From contig NZ_CP033877.1 in assembly GCF_006970445.1 (NCBI RefSeq), positions 938,750 through 1,002,749 of the forward strand: a DNA stretch of 64,000 bases, read 5' to 3'. Every line of letters starts with the position of its first letter. The first letter of the stretch is position 1. Of this stretch, positions 63,906 through 64,000 are shown one piece after another. The translations under genes and the position numbers were made by a program. A model generated the notes under the pieces. That model ran no database searches. It was not told where the DNA came from and saw nothing but the letters and a program-made list of their open reading frames with translations. Origin of the DNA: Stenotrophomonas maltophilia. Its GTDB lineage: Bacteria > Pseudomonadota > Gammaproteobacteria > Xanthomonadales > Xanthomonadaceae.

Positions 63906-64000
63906 TCGTCGACCCTTTGCCCCCAATGATGAATTGCACGCCAGCACGACCCTGCGTGCCGTTGCCGAGCAGTTCCCTCTGCGTCATGCCACTGAGGCCG
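63892..64000 (-). CDS. cpaB: CpaB/RcpC pilus assembly protein (C-terminal part only)
   Basis: The minus-strand frame entering from the window edge reads GLSGMTQRELLGNGTQGRAG then VQFIIGGKGSTNAQQ and ends with TAA at 63892-63894. This tail is like that of CpaB/RcpC, and the position directly before the secretin gene fits. The stop lies 14 bases inside the cpaC coding region, so the two overlap. Only 35 residues are visible. Confidence 0.65.
   Translation of the reverse strand, partial: GLSGMTQRELLGNGTQGRAGVQFIIGGKGSTNAQQ

Overview
The window is chromosomal DNA of a Xanthomonadaceae bacterium, most probably Stenotrophomonas (S. maltophilia group). The evidence is the high GC content, the many short GTAG-headed palindromes (SMAG elements), the xanthomonad-type genes (NAD-type isocitrate dehydrogenase, KDO kinase KdkA, large TonB-dependent receptor) and the overall protein flavour. 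No prophage, insertion sequence, integrase or CRISPR array was seen. Nearly everything is housekeeping chromosome; the accessory-looking parts are a giant autotransporter and a Tad pilus locus at the right end.

Layout. 1-6.0 kb: end of a ferritin-like DUF455 gene, a 68-bp perfect palindrome, a Tle1-like DUF2235 lipase, a secreted M72-type zinc protease, lpxH, and an overlapping PAP2 phosphatase/GT4 glycosyltransferase pair. 6.1-15.6 kb: a TonB-dependent receptor, then phosphate and polyphosphate control (ppx, ppk1, phoR, phoB, all on the minus strand). 15.6-24 kb: an exported M48/TPR protease, grxC with an AhpD-like partner, isocitrate dehydrogenase, an exported isochorismatase-like hydrolase, a LysR regulator, TauE exporter, flavin reductase-like protein and a Bax-inhibitor-1 protein. 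23.9-26.7 kb: six tRNAs (Pro, Arg, His, Lys, Lys, Leu) around an exported glutamine-amidotransferase-like protein and a small lipoprotein. 26.9-36.2 kb: the proteostasis block tig-clpP-clpX-lon-hupB, tRNA-Val, four identical tRNA-Asp genes, and ppiD.

36.4-41 kb: mltD-gloB on the minus strand facing away from a methyltransferase-rnhA-dnaQ block (an arrangement shared with E. coli), then a PP2C phosphatase and tRNA-Ser. 41.2-45.1 kb: a repeat-rich spacer and a lipopolysaccharide-core group (DUF6165, GT9 heptosyltransferase, KDO kinase, MBL hydrolase, DUF4440). 45.1-45.9 kb: SRP RNA and a small guanidinium exporter gene preceded by a guanidine-II (mini-ykkC) riboswitch candidate. 46.2-57.1 kb: a single 3,633-residue autotransporter built of beta-strand repeats, including eight tandem 69-residue units. 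57.2-64 kb: Tad/Flp pilus genes on the minus strand, reading cpaB (partial), cpaC, an FHA-domain tadA, tadB, tadC, DUF192, tadE and one exported protein of unknown function.

No wholly new system is obvious. The points most worth a second look are the FHA-fused Tad ATPase locus with its embedded DUF192 gene, the giant repeat autotransporter, the riboswitch-controlled exporter, the tRNA-Asp array behind hupB, and the exported amidotransferase-like and isochorismatase-like proteins.
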